64,000 bases of DNA, taken from Plebeiibacterium sediminum (GTDB lineage: Bacteria > Bacteroidota > Bacteroidia > Bacteroidales > Marinilabiliaceae). The stretch is from assembly GCF_026013605.1 (NCBI RefSeq), contig NZ_JAPDPJ010000019.1:1-64000 (forward strand). The letters run 5' to 3'. Shown here in pieces: positions 8,948-17,555 of the stretch (position 1 is its first letter; each line of letters starts with the position of its first letter). The notes under the pieces were generated by a model. It did no database searches. It was not told the origin of the DNA and worked only from the letters and a program-made list of their open reading frames with translations. The translations under genes and the position numbers were made by a program.

Positions 8948-10507
8948 ATGAAAAGACTCAATATTATATATATAGTAATTATTTCTATTGTCTTCTCGTC
9001 ATGTAATGACTTTCTCGATGAGACCCCTGATAATAGAGCTCAGGTAGACAGTAAAGAAAAAATTCAGAAATTGTTGGTTTCCGCATATCCAACAGGCAAT
9101 TATGCTTTAGCATGTGAATTGTCGTCAGATAATATATATGACACTGGCGAATCTAATCCTAATACTTCTCGTATTCTTGAGCAATATGCAAATTGGGAAG
9201 ATATAACTGAAGAAGATAATGAAGATCTTGAAACGATATGGTCTGGCGCCTATGGAGCTATTGCAAATTCAAATTTAGCATTATCGGCTATTGAAGAAAT
9301 TGGAGAAGAAGATTTGTTAGCCGAAAAGGGAGAAGCGCTTATAACAAGAGCATTTTCTCATTTTCTATTAGTGAATATATTTTGTAAAAACTATAATTCG
9401 ACAACAAGTGGAAAGGATTTAGGTATTCCTTACATGGAAAAATCGGAAACAACTTTAGATCCAAAATATGAAAGGGGAACAGTAAGAGAGGTTTATGAAA
9501 AAATTAATGCTGATATCGAAGCTGCTTTACCTTTGATTAGTGATGATATATATGAAGTTGGATTATATCATTTTACCAGAAAAGCTGCATATGCTTTTGC
9601 TGCACGTTTTAACTTGTACTATGAAAATTGGCAAAAAGCATATGATTATGCAACCATAGTGTTGGGTGATAACCCAGTTGGACAGCTGAGAGATTGGGTT
9701 GCAATGGGAGAGTTACCTCGTAGTCCAAGTCCGGTAACTAATGCATATATCAGCGACGCTTCTGATCTATTGGCATTACCTTTTAATTCAGGTATGGGAT
9801 TGTATTTTGGGGCTTATTACAGAGGATCTAGGTATAGTCATACCAATTCATTAGCTTATGCTGAAACTTTATTTGCCGGATTACCTTGGTCTCCCGAAGG
9901 TATTTCATCAGCGTATTATAATTTTAGACCCTTTGTATATTCGGGAACAAATATAGATAAAACATTATCTTATAAAATTCCATACTTATTTGAATATACT
10001 GATGCTGTGGCTGGTATAGGGTATTATAAAACTGTGATGATTCCATTTCATTATGATGAAACTTTGTTAGTTAGAGCTGAAGCTGCTATTATGCTTGAAA
10101 ATTATTCTAATGCTGTAAGTGATTTAAATAATTGGGCTGGTAATTTTTTTATAGCAGATTCAGAAACTACATTAGAGGATATCGATAATTTTTACGCAGA
10201 TTTAACTTATTCATCAGAGGAAGTTCCGACTTCAAAGAAAGTTTTACAACCTGGTTTTTCTGTTGTTTCAGGTACGCAAGAAAACTTAATACAATATGTT
10301 TTGCAGTGCAGGAGAATTTTAACAATACATGAGGGACTTCGTTGGTTTGATGTAAAGCGCTATGGAATTGAAATTGTTCGTTATCAGGTACAAGCAAATG
10401 GAGGGATGAAAGTTATTGATGTTTTAACTAAAGATGATCCTCGAAGAGCACTTCAAATACCAATGGATGTTATTACTGCAGGAATTGAACCTAATCCTCG
10501 TAACTAA
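8948..10507 (+). CDS. SusD/RagB-family surface lipoprotein (locus C)
   Basis: An outer-membrane lipoprotein that closes the SusC channel and binds the imported substrate. I place the start at ATG 8948 rather than an in-frame TTG at 8930, because it gives a compact signal with lipobox FSSC and lipidated Cys19. The early NDFLDETPD sequence is typical of SusD proteins, and tetratricopeptide-like helices follow. The C-terminal motif HEGLRWFDVKRYG is the usual SusD/RagB signature, and the end IPMDVITAGIEPNPRN matches the family. It lies 68 bp downstream of its SusC and 15 bp upstream of the metallopeptidase gene, in the same operon. Confidence 0.92.
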   Translation: MKRLNIIYIVIISIVFSSCNDFLDETPDNRAQVDSKEKIQKLLVSAYPTGNYALACELSSDNIYDTGESNPNTSRILEQYANWEDITEEDNEDLETIWSGAYGAIANSNLALSAIEEIGEEDLLAEKGEALITRAFSHFLLVNIFCKNYNSTTSGKDLGIPYMEKSETTLDPKYERGTVREVYEKINADIEAALPLISDDIYEVGLYHFTRKAAYAFAARFNLYYENWQKAYDYATIVLGDNPVGQLRDWVAMGELPRSPSPVTNAYISDASDLLALPFNSGMGLYFGAYYRGSRYSHTNSLAYAETLFAGLPWSPEGISSAYYNFRPFVYSGTNIDKTLSYKIPYLFEYTDAVAGIGYYKTVMIPFHYDETLLVRAEAAIMLENYSNAVSDLNNWAGNFFIADSETTLEDIDNFYADLTYSSEEVPTSKKVLQPGFSVVSGTQENLIQYVLQCRRILTIHEGLRWFDVKRYGIEIVRYQVQANGGMKVIDVLTKDDPRRALQIPMDVITAGIEPNPRN

Positions 10508-10522
10508 AAAAAACAAAATATT

Positions 10523-11419
10523 ATGATAAATATTAGTAAATCAATAAAGTGGTTGGCAATATTGGCTTTTGTATTTATACTAGGAGCATGTTCTAAAGAT
10601 GAAGAACCTGATACAGGCAAAACAGTCATAACTATTGATGATTCACAAAAGAATGAATTTGATAACTACCTAGAGAAGGTTTTTACAGATCCGTATAATA
10701 TCCAGGTATTATACAAGATGGAAGATATAGAATCAGACATGGATTACCAGTTGGTGCCTGCTTTGTATGAAAACTCTATAAAAACAGCCAATCTTGTAAA
10801 ATACTTATGTTTAGATGCATATGATGAAGTTGCACCACAAGGTTTTCTTCAACAGTATTTTCCTAAAATGATTATGTTAGTGGGATCTGCTGCCTATAGA
10901 AATAATGGGACTATGGTTTTAGGTACTGCAGAAGGAGGATTAAAAATTACGTTATATAATATTAATGAACTAGATGTTTCGAATATAGAGTATTTATATG
11001 AATATTATTTTCGAACTATTTTTCATGAATTTTCGCATATCTTACATCAAACGATAGATTATACTACAGATTTTGATAGAATATCTGCTACAGAATATGT
11101 AGGAGGAGAGTGGAATGAAGCATGGGCAGAAGGCGAATCTTTACAGAATGGTTTTATAAGTGATTATTCAAGTAAGGAAGCTAATGAAGACTTTGTTGAA
11201 CTTATAGCACATTATATAACTAATTCAGAAGAAACTTGGAATGCTAAGTTAGATGAGGCAGGAGATGAAGGGAAAGCCATTCTAAACGAGAAAATCGCTA
11301 TTGTAACCTCTTATTTGGAGCAATCATGGGATATAGATATAGATGAATTGAGGAATGCTATTCAAACAAGAGCAGAAAATTTAGATCGTATTGATCTAGA
11401 TAGTATTATAATAGAATAG
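10523..11419 (+). CDS. HExxH zinc metallopeptidase lipoprotein, SusCD-associated
   Basis: A 298-residue lipoprotein with lipobox LGAC and lipidated Cys23. The zinc-protease motif HEFSH is at residues 168-172 (His168, Glu169, His172), continuing as ILHQ. An acidic NEDFVELIAHYI stretch near 221-232 may supply the third ligand. It matches the family described as a substrate-import-associated zinc metallohydrolase lipoprotein (TIGR04549-like, Peptidase_Mx1-like), which is found beside SusC/SusD pairs. It would act at the cell surface or in the periplasm, presumably trimming a proteinaceous substrate for the adjacent transporter. Catalytic activity has to be inferred from the motif alone. Confidence 0.85.
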   Translation: MINISKSIKWLAILAFVFILGACSKDEEPDTGKTVITIDDSQKNEFDNYLEKVFTDPYNIQVLYKMEDIESDMDYQLVPALYENSIKTANLVKYLCLDAYDEVAPQGFLQQYFPKMIMLVGSAAYRNNGTMVLGTAEGGLKITLYNINELDVSNIEYLYEYYFRTIFHEFSHILHQTIDYTTDFDRISATEYVGGEWNEAWAEGESLQNGFISDYSSKEANEDFVELIAHYITNSEETWNAKLDEAGDEGKAILNEKIAIVTSYLEQSWDIDIDELRNAIQTRAENLDRIDLDSIIIE

Positions 11420-11453
11420 TATAATGAGTTGTGAATCTTAAAAATGTAAGAAT

Positions 11454-12710
11454 ATGAAGAATATTATATATTTAATCTTATTTTCTATTGTGTTGGTATT
11501 TGCAGTATCCTGTGATAACGATTCAGAGGAGATATTTGATCAAACGGCTTCAGAGCGAAAAACAGCAGCCGTAGAGGAGTATCTAGGAATATTACAGGAT
11601 TCTGAGTTTGGATGGTCTTTTCAATATTTTCCTGAGAAAGAACTAAGTTATGGTGGGTATAATTTTGTTGTTAAGTTTGGAGAAGACAGAAAAGCATCTG
11701 TTTGGACTGAACTAGCAGTTGATATATCGCAGTCTGTTGAATCGTATTATGATGTTATTAGTTATGGAGGTCCAGTACTTACATTTAATACTTATAATAA
11801 TTTTATGCACTATTTTGCTACCCCGTCAGCTGATGAATATGATGCTAAAGGTGGAGATTATGAGTTTAGGTTAATCTCTTATGAAAATGGAGTTGTTACC
11901 TTAAAAGGGACAAAAACGGGTAATGAAATGCGATTGATTAAGCTAGAACAGCCAGTAGAGAATTATTTAAATGACATTACAGATATGGTTAGCCGCATAT
12001 CTGGAGTAACTTTAGCGGTAAATGTTGATGGTGTTTATGCAGCAACGCAAAATACAGCTAGGAATATAGTTTTTGATCTTCAAGACATAGATTCGGAGAA
12101 TGGGAACTCATATAAAATACCATATATTATTTCTGCGGAGGGAATACATTTCTATGAACCAATTGATATTGCAGGGATTATGTATCAAGATTTTGTTTAT
12201 AATAGTGAAAATAATATACTTGAATCATCTGTTGGAAATGTTTTTTTTGATATTGTAGTTCCACCAATTAATTTAAACTCTACAGTATGGTATTTAGATG
12301 TAAGTGTTGAAGCAAATCGTTCAAGTGAAATTTTTAATTCCTGGGTTTCTGCTTATAATGCTAATGCTAATACTTGGGGAGAAGAGTTATATACCGTAAT
12401 TACTTTAGGTGAGGTTAGTGCGGTTTATGGGGATTATGGTATTTCATTTTATTCTTATCCAGGACCATATAGAGCACATTATAATATGAATTTTGTAGGA
12501 GTACCTGGTCATTCTGATTATCTTGATTTTATAAAGATTGATGGTGGTTTTAACTGGACTTGGTATACCCACCTGGAAGTCTTTATAAATGAAATTGCTG
12601 ATAATGCCCCATATATAACTGAAATAGATAATGATGAAGATCCATCGGAAGTTAAATTTACAAGTGTTAGTAATCCTGATGTTTGGTTTATAATTAAAAC
12701 GACATATTAA
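11454..12710 (+). CDS. DUF4302-family lipoprotein (locus C)
   Basis: A 418-residue lipoprotein with lipobox AVSC and lipidated Cys20. After an acidic linker it carries the DUF4302 region, in which EYLGILQDSEFGWSFQYFP (about 43-61) and YNFVVKFGEDRKASVW are recognisable. Proteins of this family are typically the last gene of SusCD operons that also encode a HExxH lipoprotein, as here. No enzymatic motif is visible, so a surface-binding role is the most likely guess. The gene lies 34 bp after the metallopeptidase and is followed by a terminator, so it closes the locus C operon. Confidence 0.8.
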   Translation: MKNIIYLILFSIVLVFAVSCDNDSEEIFDQTASERKTAAVEEYLGILQDSEFGWSFQYFPEKELSYGGYNFVVKFGEDRKASVWTELAVDISQSVESYYDVISYGGPVLTFNTYNNFMHYFATPSADEYDAKGGDYEFRLISYENGVVTLKGTKTGNEMRLIKLEQPVENYLNDITDMVSRISGVTLAVNVDGVYAATQNTARNIVFDLQDIDSENGNSYKIPYIISAEGIHFYEPIDIAGIMYQDFVYNSENNILESSVGNVFFDIVVPPINLNSTVWYLDVSVEANRSSEIFNSWVSAYNANANTWGEELYTVITLGEVSAVYGDYGISFYSYPGPYRAHYNMNFVGVPGHSDYLDFIKIDGGFNWTWYTHLEVFINEIADNAPYITEIDNDEDPSEVKFTSVSNPDVWFIIKTTY

Positions 12711-12742
12711 AAAGAGTTGATTTTTATACTATTTAACTATTT

Positions 12743-12773
12743 AAAGGCTGTCTCAATATGAGATGGCCTTTTT
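12743..12773 (+). terminator. Rho-independent terminator closing locus C
   Basis: AAGGCTGTCTC (12744-12754) pairs with GAGATGGCCTT (12760-12770), including two G-T wobbles, and is followed by a T run. Confidence 0.8.
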
Positions 12774-13126
12774 AGTTTATATTTATTATATGTTACAATA
12801 TTTAAAAATAATTAACACAGTCGATAACTTACACTTTATCAGTGCCTTAAAATACATGACATTTGTCATATTGCGCTATTTGGAACCTGTAAAAATACAG
12901 TTTGATAAATACTAATTTTAATCGTATACATTTGCCCTTCAATTTCTATAACGCACACAAAACTAATAATGTAAGAAAACTTTTAGGTAAGGTCTTACCT
13001 TTTTATTCATAAGGTTCATGTACTATTCTATTACCACCAGAATAATTCATGTTACAGACTTTATGATTCTTGAAAAGGTATGCTCTGGCTTTAAGTAAAA
13101 TTGAATAACCGGCAAATACACACAAA
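12774..13126 (+). promoter_or_regulatory. Upstream region of the chemoreceptor gene with candidate promoter
   Basis: A 353-bp gap. TACATTTG at 12927-12934 fits the -7 consensus TAnnTTTG, with TTTG at 12901-12904 about 22 bp upstream as a possible -33 element. That would give a leader of about 185 nt before ATG 13127. I see nothing else in this stretch. Confidence 0.4.
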
Positions 13127-15028
13127 ATGAAATTTATTAGATTGAAAAACTTAAAGATCTTAACCAAACTATTAATTTTTTCCCAATCTATTGGCCTGAT
13201 TATAGCTTTAAGTATTGGAGTCTTGTCCATTTACAATTCAGGTAAGGCTCTTGAAAATGAAAACATTGAAAAAATAGAAGCCTTATCCAACTTAAAAAAG
13301 AAGGCTATTGATCAATTTTACACTAACATCTTTAATGATTTAAAAGCTTTCTCTGCATCTTATGAAACAAATCTGCTTTTAGATAGATTGTTGGAATACG
13401 GAGAAACCGAAGAGGCTCATATAGGAAATGCATTTAATGTTTCAAGTGAGCATTATCAGGATATTTATAAAGATCATTACGAATCATTTAAAACCTTTAT
13501 TGAAACCAAAGGATATTACGATATTTTTTTGATTTCAAAGGATCAAGGCCACGTAATGTTTACTGTCGCTAAAGAAAGTGATTTGGGAGAAAGTCTTCCC
13601 AATGGTTTTTTAAAGCAATCTCATTTTACAGATTTATGGAGGCGCACAGTAAATAAAAGAGAAATTGGAGTGTCTGATTTAAAACGTTATGAACCAAGCA
13701 ATAATGATCCGGCTCAGTTTGTAACATGTCCAATAATGGATGAAAATAACGAAATGAAAGGTATTCTAGCTGTTCAGGTACCTGATAAAATGATTAACGA
13801 TATCATGACCAATCGTATTGGAATGGGTAAATCAGGTGAGGCCTATTTGGTGGGACAGGATCTATTAATGCGTTCGGATTCTCGTTTTATAGAAGATGCC
13901 ATATTAAATACTACAGTAAATGGAGTTACTACAAAAAAGGCGCTGAATAAAGAGATAGGAATTGAAATTGTTGATGATTACCGGGGAATACCTGTTATTA
14001 GCTCGTACGATTATATTAATATTGGAGGTTTAGATTGGGCTTTACTAACAGAAATGGATGTGTGGGAGGCGGTTAAAGCTTCAAAAGATTTACGAAACAA
14101 GTTGATTGTAATTGTTTGTATAATTGTTGTATTACTCATATTTGTATCTTACTTTTTCGGCAGAAGCTTCTCGAAACCTATTGAGCAAGTTTCTGTATTA
14201 GCTGAACAACTGTCAAAAGGAGATTTAACCCACAAGTTAAACTACAACCAGAACGATGAAATTGGTCAGATGGTGAAAGGTTTTAATATGATGGTTGATA
14301 AACTAAAAACCATTATTTCGGAAGTAGTTTATGGATCTGATAATATGCTCAAGGCTAGTCAACAGGTGAGCCAATCAGCAAATTTAATTAGTCAAAATGC
14401 ATCCGAACAAGCCTCTTCTGTTGAGGAAATTTCTTCAACGATGGAAGAAATCGTAGCAAATATTTCAAATAACACAGAAAACTCAAAAAGAACAGAGCAT
14501 ATATCTCTTGCTGCAAAAGAAGGTATTGATGAGTTATCTGAAAATACGAAAGAAACAGTACGAGCAAACCAGGTGATTGCACAAAAGTCGGCTGTTATTA
14601 GTGAAATTGCCATGCAAACAAATATACTGGCTTTAAATGCGGCAGTTGAAGCAGCCAATTCTGGTGAGCATGGTAAAGGTTTTGCTGTGGTGGCAAATGA
14701 AGTCAGAAAATTAGCAGAAAGAAGTAAAGAGGCTGCAGAGCAGATAGAAAGTGATGTATTGAATGGTTTAAAGATGTCTGAAATAGCAGGAGGAAGAATG
14801 GTGAGCATACTTCCGGATATTGCTTTGGCATCTGATTTAGTAAAAGAAATTGCTGCGGCCAGTATGGAGCAAACACAAGGAGCTGATCAGGTAAATAACG
14901 CCATTCAACAATTAAATTATGTAACGCAACAAAATGCGGCAGCCAGTGAAGAATTAGCCGCTCAGTCAGAGGAAATGTCAAATCATGCGGGTAAGTTAAA
15001 AGATCTGGTTTCCTATTTTAAGATTTAA
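13127..15028 (+). CDS. Methyl-accepting chemotaxis protein with periplasmic dCache-like sensor
   Basis: A 633-residue chemoreceptor. The first membrane helix is at about 15-36. A periplasmic sensor of about 290 residues follows, of the double-Cache type judging by length and by stretches such as [15 protein letters not shown]. The second membrane helix is at about 324-346, a HAMP domain at about 347-400, and the coiled-coil signalling domain runs to the end. The conserved hairpin tip is present as [20 protein letters not shown] near residue 525, and [15 protein letters not shown] precedes it. It would control a CheA kinase encoded elsewhere. It lies alone between locus C and the arabinan locus, so any link to arabinose sensing is speculation. 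Confidence 0.92.
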   Translation: MKFIRLKNLKILTKLLIFSQSIGLIIALSIGVLSIYNSGKALENENIEKIEALSNLKKKAIDQFYTNIFNDLKAFSASYETNLLLDRLLEYGETEEAHIGNAFNVSSEHYQDIYKDHYESFKTFIETKGYYDIFLISKDQGHVMFTVAKESDLGESLPNGFLKQSHFTDLWRRTVNKREIGVSDLKRYEPSNNDPAQFVTCPIMDENNEMKGILAVQVPDKMINDIMTNRIGMGKSGEAYLVGQDLLMRSDSRFIEDAILNTTVNGVTTKKALNKEIGIEIVDDYRGIPVISSYDYINIGGLDWALLTEMDVWEAVKASKDLRNKLIVIVCIIVVLLIFVSYFFGRSFSKPIEQVSVLAEQLSKGDLTHKLNYNQNDEIGQMVKGFNMMVDKLKTIISEVVYGSDNMLKASQQVSQSANLISQNASEQASSVEEISSTMEEIVANISNNTENSKRTEHISLAAKEGIDELSENTKETVRANQVIAQKSAVISEIAMQTNILALNAAVEAANSGEHGKGFAVVANEVRKLAERSKEAAEQIESDVLNGLKMSEIAGGRMVSILPDIALASDLVKEIAAASMEQTQGADQVNNAIQQLNYVTQQNAAASEELAAQSEEMSNHAGKLKDLVSYFKI

Positions 15029-15066
15029 TATCTATATCATTTTAGATACCTGTTAGTTTATGAAAA

Positions 15067-15100
15067 AAAAAGCGTTAAGGAGCAATCCTTAACGCTTTTT
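15067..15100. terminator. Bidirectional terminator between chemoreceptor and aldose epimerase
   Basis: A perfect 15-bp stem: A5GCGTTAAGGA at 15067-15081 pairs with TCCTTAACGCT5 at 15086-15100, with a GCAA loop. It has A and T runs on both flanks and lies between two convergent genes, so it can serve both strands. Confidence 0.92.
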
Positions 15101-15120
15101 GTGTATTGTAAGTAATAAGT

Positions 15121-16245
15121 TTATTCTGCTTTAAACTTATAAATTGTTGTTGTATGATACTCTTCTCCTGGTTGAACTAGAGTAGATGGAAAATTTTCCT
15201 GATTTGGTGAATCTGGGAAATGTTGAGTTTCAAGACAAAGGCTTTCACGGTAATTTAATTTCTTACCATATTTACCATCAAATTCTCCTGAAATAAAGTT
15301 ACCTCCATAGAATTGAATTCCTGGTTCAGTAGTTAATACATCCATTGTTCTTCCAGAAACAGGATCTTTTAATGTGGCAGCTAAAGTAAATTCTTCTTCG
15401 GTTGTATTTAATACCCAGTTATGATCGTAACCTCCACCAAGTTTTAACTGTCCGTTATCATCATTAACTCTGGCACCAATAGCAGTTGGAGTTCTGAAAT
15501 CAAATGGAGTACCTTCAACAGTTGCAATTTCTCCTGTTGGGATTAATCCAGCATCAACTGGAGTGTATGCATCTGCATTAATCATTAATAAATGATCGTT
15601 AATTGTTCCTGAACCTTCACCTGCTAAATTAAAATAAGTATGGTTTGTTAAGTTAATATGAGTAGGCTTGTCAGTTGTTGCAAAATACTCGATTTTTAAT
15701 TCATTTGCATCAGTTAATTCATAAACAACTTTAATTTTAGCAGTACCAGGATATCCTTGCTCACCATCAGCTGAAGTATAAGTTAACTCAAGTTTGTTTT
15801 CACCTAATTGTTTTGCATCCCAAACTTGTATATGAAAACCTAAAGAACCACCATGTAGAGAGTTTTCTCCGTCGTTAATGTCTAACTTAAAAGTATCTTC
15901 TTCAATAACAAACTCACCTTTGCCAATACGGTTTCCATAGCGTCCGATTAAAGCGCCAAAAAATGTTTCAGTATTGTTGATATAAGAATCAATATTGTTG
16001 TAACCAATACTTACATCAGCAAAAGTTCCGTTTTTGTCAGGTACCCAAAGAGAAACAACACGTCCTCCGAAGTTTGTAATTTGAGATACCAAGCCATTTT
16101 TATTTTTAAGGGTAAATAAATTAACCTCTTTACCATCAATTGTTTTAGAAAAGTTTTGTGCGTCCATTAATTGAATGTCTTGCTTTTTTTCACTTGTACA
16201 GCTAATCGCAAAAACAAAAATTAACGCATAAATTAAATTCTTCAT
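15121..16245 (-). CDS. galM: Aldose 1-epimerase (mutarotase), lipoprotein
   Basis: A 374-residue exported mutarotase that interconverts alpha and beta anomers of free aldoses, probably arabinose or galactose released outside the inner membrane. The signal has lipobox AISC and lipidated Cys16. Catalytic residues of the galactose-mutarotase family are visible: His131 in NSLHGGS, His202 in LTNHTYFNLAGEG, and the base Glu339 in LCLETQHFPDSPN. It lies 109 bp after the GH43 endo-arabinanase and is probably cotranscribed with it. The lipoprotein signal sets it apart from cytoplasmic GalM and fits a periplasmic role in sugar release before uptake. Confidence 0.92.
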   Translation of the reverse strand: MKNLIYALIFVFAISCTSEKKQDIQLMDAQNFSKTIDGKEVNLFTLKNKNGLVSQITNFGGRVVSLWVPDKNGTFADVSIGYNNIDSYINNTETFFGALIGRYGNRIGKGEFVIEEDTFKLDINDGENSLHGGSLGFHIQVWDAKQLGENKLELTYTSADGEQGYPGTAKIKVVYELTDANELKIEYFATTDKPTHINLTNHTYFNLAGEGSGTINDHLLMINADAYTPVDAGLIPTGEIATVEGTPFDFRTPTAIGARVNDDNGQLKLGGGYDHNWVLNTTEEEFTLAATLKDPVSGRTMDVLTTEPGIQFYGGNFISGEFDGKYGKKLNYRESLCLETQHFPDSPNQENFPSTLVQPGEEYHTTTIYKFKAE

Positions 16246-16354
16246 AGGTTTAAATAATTTTGTCGTTTTTAGAAATGTATGTTTTGAAAAACCTAAAGAT
16301 AGATATTTAAATAAAATTTCTGCGTAATTATTATAAACGAATTAGCACTTGTAT

Positions 16355-17365
16355 TTATAAATTCTCTTTGTTTACAACAGGCCATCCTTCATTATCCCAT
16401 TGCATATCCAAAATAATTAGTTTTGGTTTTCCTTCATCCTTAGCATCATAACCATGAAATACAAGGTAATCTTTACCATTAAATGTATATGCAGAATTAT
16501 GGCCTACTCCGTACCAGTTTTCATTTCCTTGTAATACAATTGATCCTCCTCCTTTGGCCATATCTTTTCCCTCTTTGTCGATAAACGGACCTTTGATGTT
16601 TTCAGAGCGACCTATAATCATTTTGTATGTACTGTTTATTCCCTTGCAGCAATAATCAATGGAAGCAAAAAGGTAATAGTATTTTCTTTTTTTAAAGATA
16701 AAAGGAGCTTCAATAGCATTTGCACCTGCATCAACCGGATTGTTATCAACTGCTGGCGGATTTGGATCATCAGATGATTTTTTGCGTGATGCAATAGTCG
16801 GGATATCATCTAAATTGCTTATAACTTCTGTTGCATCAGATGAAAGTTGTACCATTTTAAGTCCATCCCAAAAAGATCCAAATGTCATGTAAGGTGTGTT
16901 ATCTTCAGCAACAATTAAGTTTGGATCTATCGCATTCCAGTTGGTTTTGCCAGGAAAGGATTGTATTACTTTTCCATGATCTACCCACTTAAATTCAGGA
17001 TCTTTAGGATCTAAAGTTTTATTTGTGGCAAGTCCAATACAAGAGGTGTTTTTGCCAAAAGCAGAAACTGAGTAGTATAAATAATACTGATTGTTAAAAT
17101 AAGCAATGTCAGGTGCCCAAATATGTCCTTTAAATCCTTTAACTGCATCTAAAGCCCATTGTGGGGCATCTTTAAATACAGGTTCTTCTTTGGTCCAGTT
17201 TTTCATATCCGGAGATGACCATACACTAATTCCCCATCCAGTACAATACAAATAATAGGTGTCATTTTCCTGAATCATTACAGGATCGTGAACGATTATA
17301 CTTTGTGAATTAATATTTACTGATACCAAAAATAGGAATAGGATGATACTTACTACGTTCTTCAT
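16355..17365 (-). CDS. GH43 endo-1,5-alpha-L-arabinanase
   Basis: A secreted enzyme of 336 residues that cleaves internal alpha-1,5 links of arabinan. The reading frame stays open upstream to 17530, but that extension looks non-coding. ATG 17365 gives a proper signal peptide ending near residue 20-21 (NINSQS); ATG 17371 is the alternative. The five-bladed propeller carries the GH43 catalytic triad: base Asp27 (VHDPV), pKa modulator Asp147 (NAIDPN) and acid Glu219 (NAIEAPF). WAPDI and GVGHNS are also typical of bacterial endo-arabinanases. With no lipobox it should be periplasmic. A strong terminator separates it from susD upstream, so this gene and galM probably form their own transcription unit. 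Confidence 0.9.
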   Translation of the reverse strand: MKNVVSIILFLFLVSVNINSQSIIVHDPVMIQENDTYYLYCTGWGISVWSSPDMKNWTKEEPVFKDAPQWALDAVKGFKGHIWAPDIAYFNNQYYLYYSVSAFGKNTSCIGLATNKTLDPKDPEFKWVDHGKVIQSFPGKTNWNAIDPNLIVAEDNTPYMTFGSFWDGLKMVQLSSDATEVISNLDDIPTIASRKKSSDDPNPPAVDNNPVDAGANAIEAPFIFKKRKYYYLFASIDYCCKGINSTYKMIIGRSENIKGPFIDKEGKDMAKGGGSIVLQGNENWYGVGHNSAYTFNGKDYLVFHGYDAKDEGKPKLIILDMQWDNEGWPVVNKENL

Positions 17366-17505
17366 ATGCATAATTAGAGGGTGTATATTTATATTCGAAA
17401 GTAAGATATAGAAAAAACAGTAATTGTATTTGAAATGCCTGGTCTTTTCTACTACAATGTAGAGAACGGTGGTTAGAGGATAGGAAGAGTTAGTTATTGT
17501 ACAAT

Positions 17506-17537
17506 AAAAAAGGTAAGCGCACAGAGGCACTTACCTT
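17506..17537 (-). terminator. Terminator between susD and the GH43 arabinanase (locus A)
   Basis: Read on the minus strand, a 9-10 bp stem (17536-17527 with 17520-17511, one G-T wobble) is followed by six T. It lies 19 bp after the susD stop codon and cuts the SusCD transcript off from the enzyme genes. Confidence 0.82.
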
Positions 17538-17555
17538 ATAATAATGTATTATTTT

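Noticed and set aside
13003-13230. 75-codon minus-strand frame overlapping the chemoreceptor start
   Set aside because: It overlaps the promoter region and first codons of the chemoreceptor gene and has no homology-like features.
14392-14808. 138-codon open frame on the minus strand opposite the chemoreceptor
   Set aside because: It lies fully inside a well-supported gene, has biased composition expected from the antisense of MCP coiled-coil codons, and shows no domain.
17366-17530. N-terminal extension of the GH43 arabinanase frame
   Set aside because: The extra residues precede a perfect signal peptide and run over the terminator of the upstream susD gene, so the internal ATG is the start.
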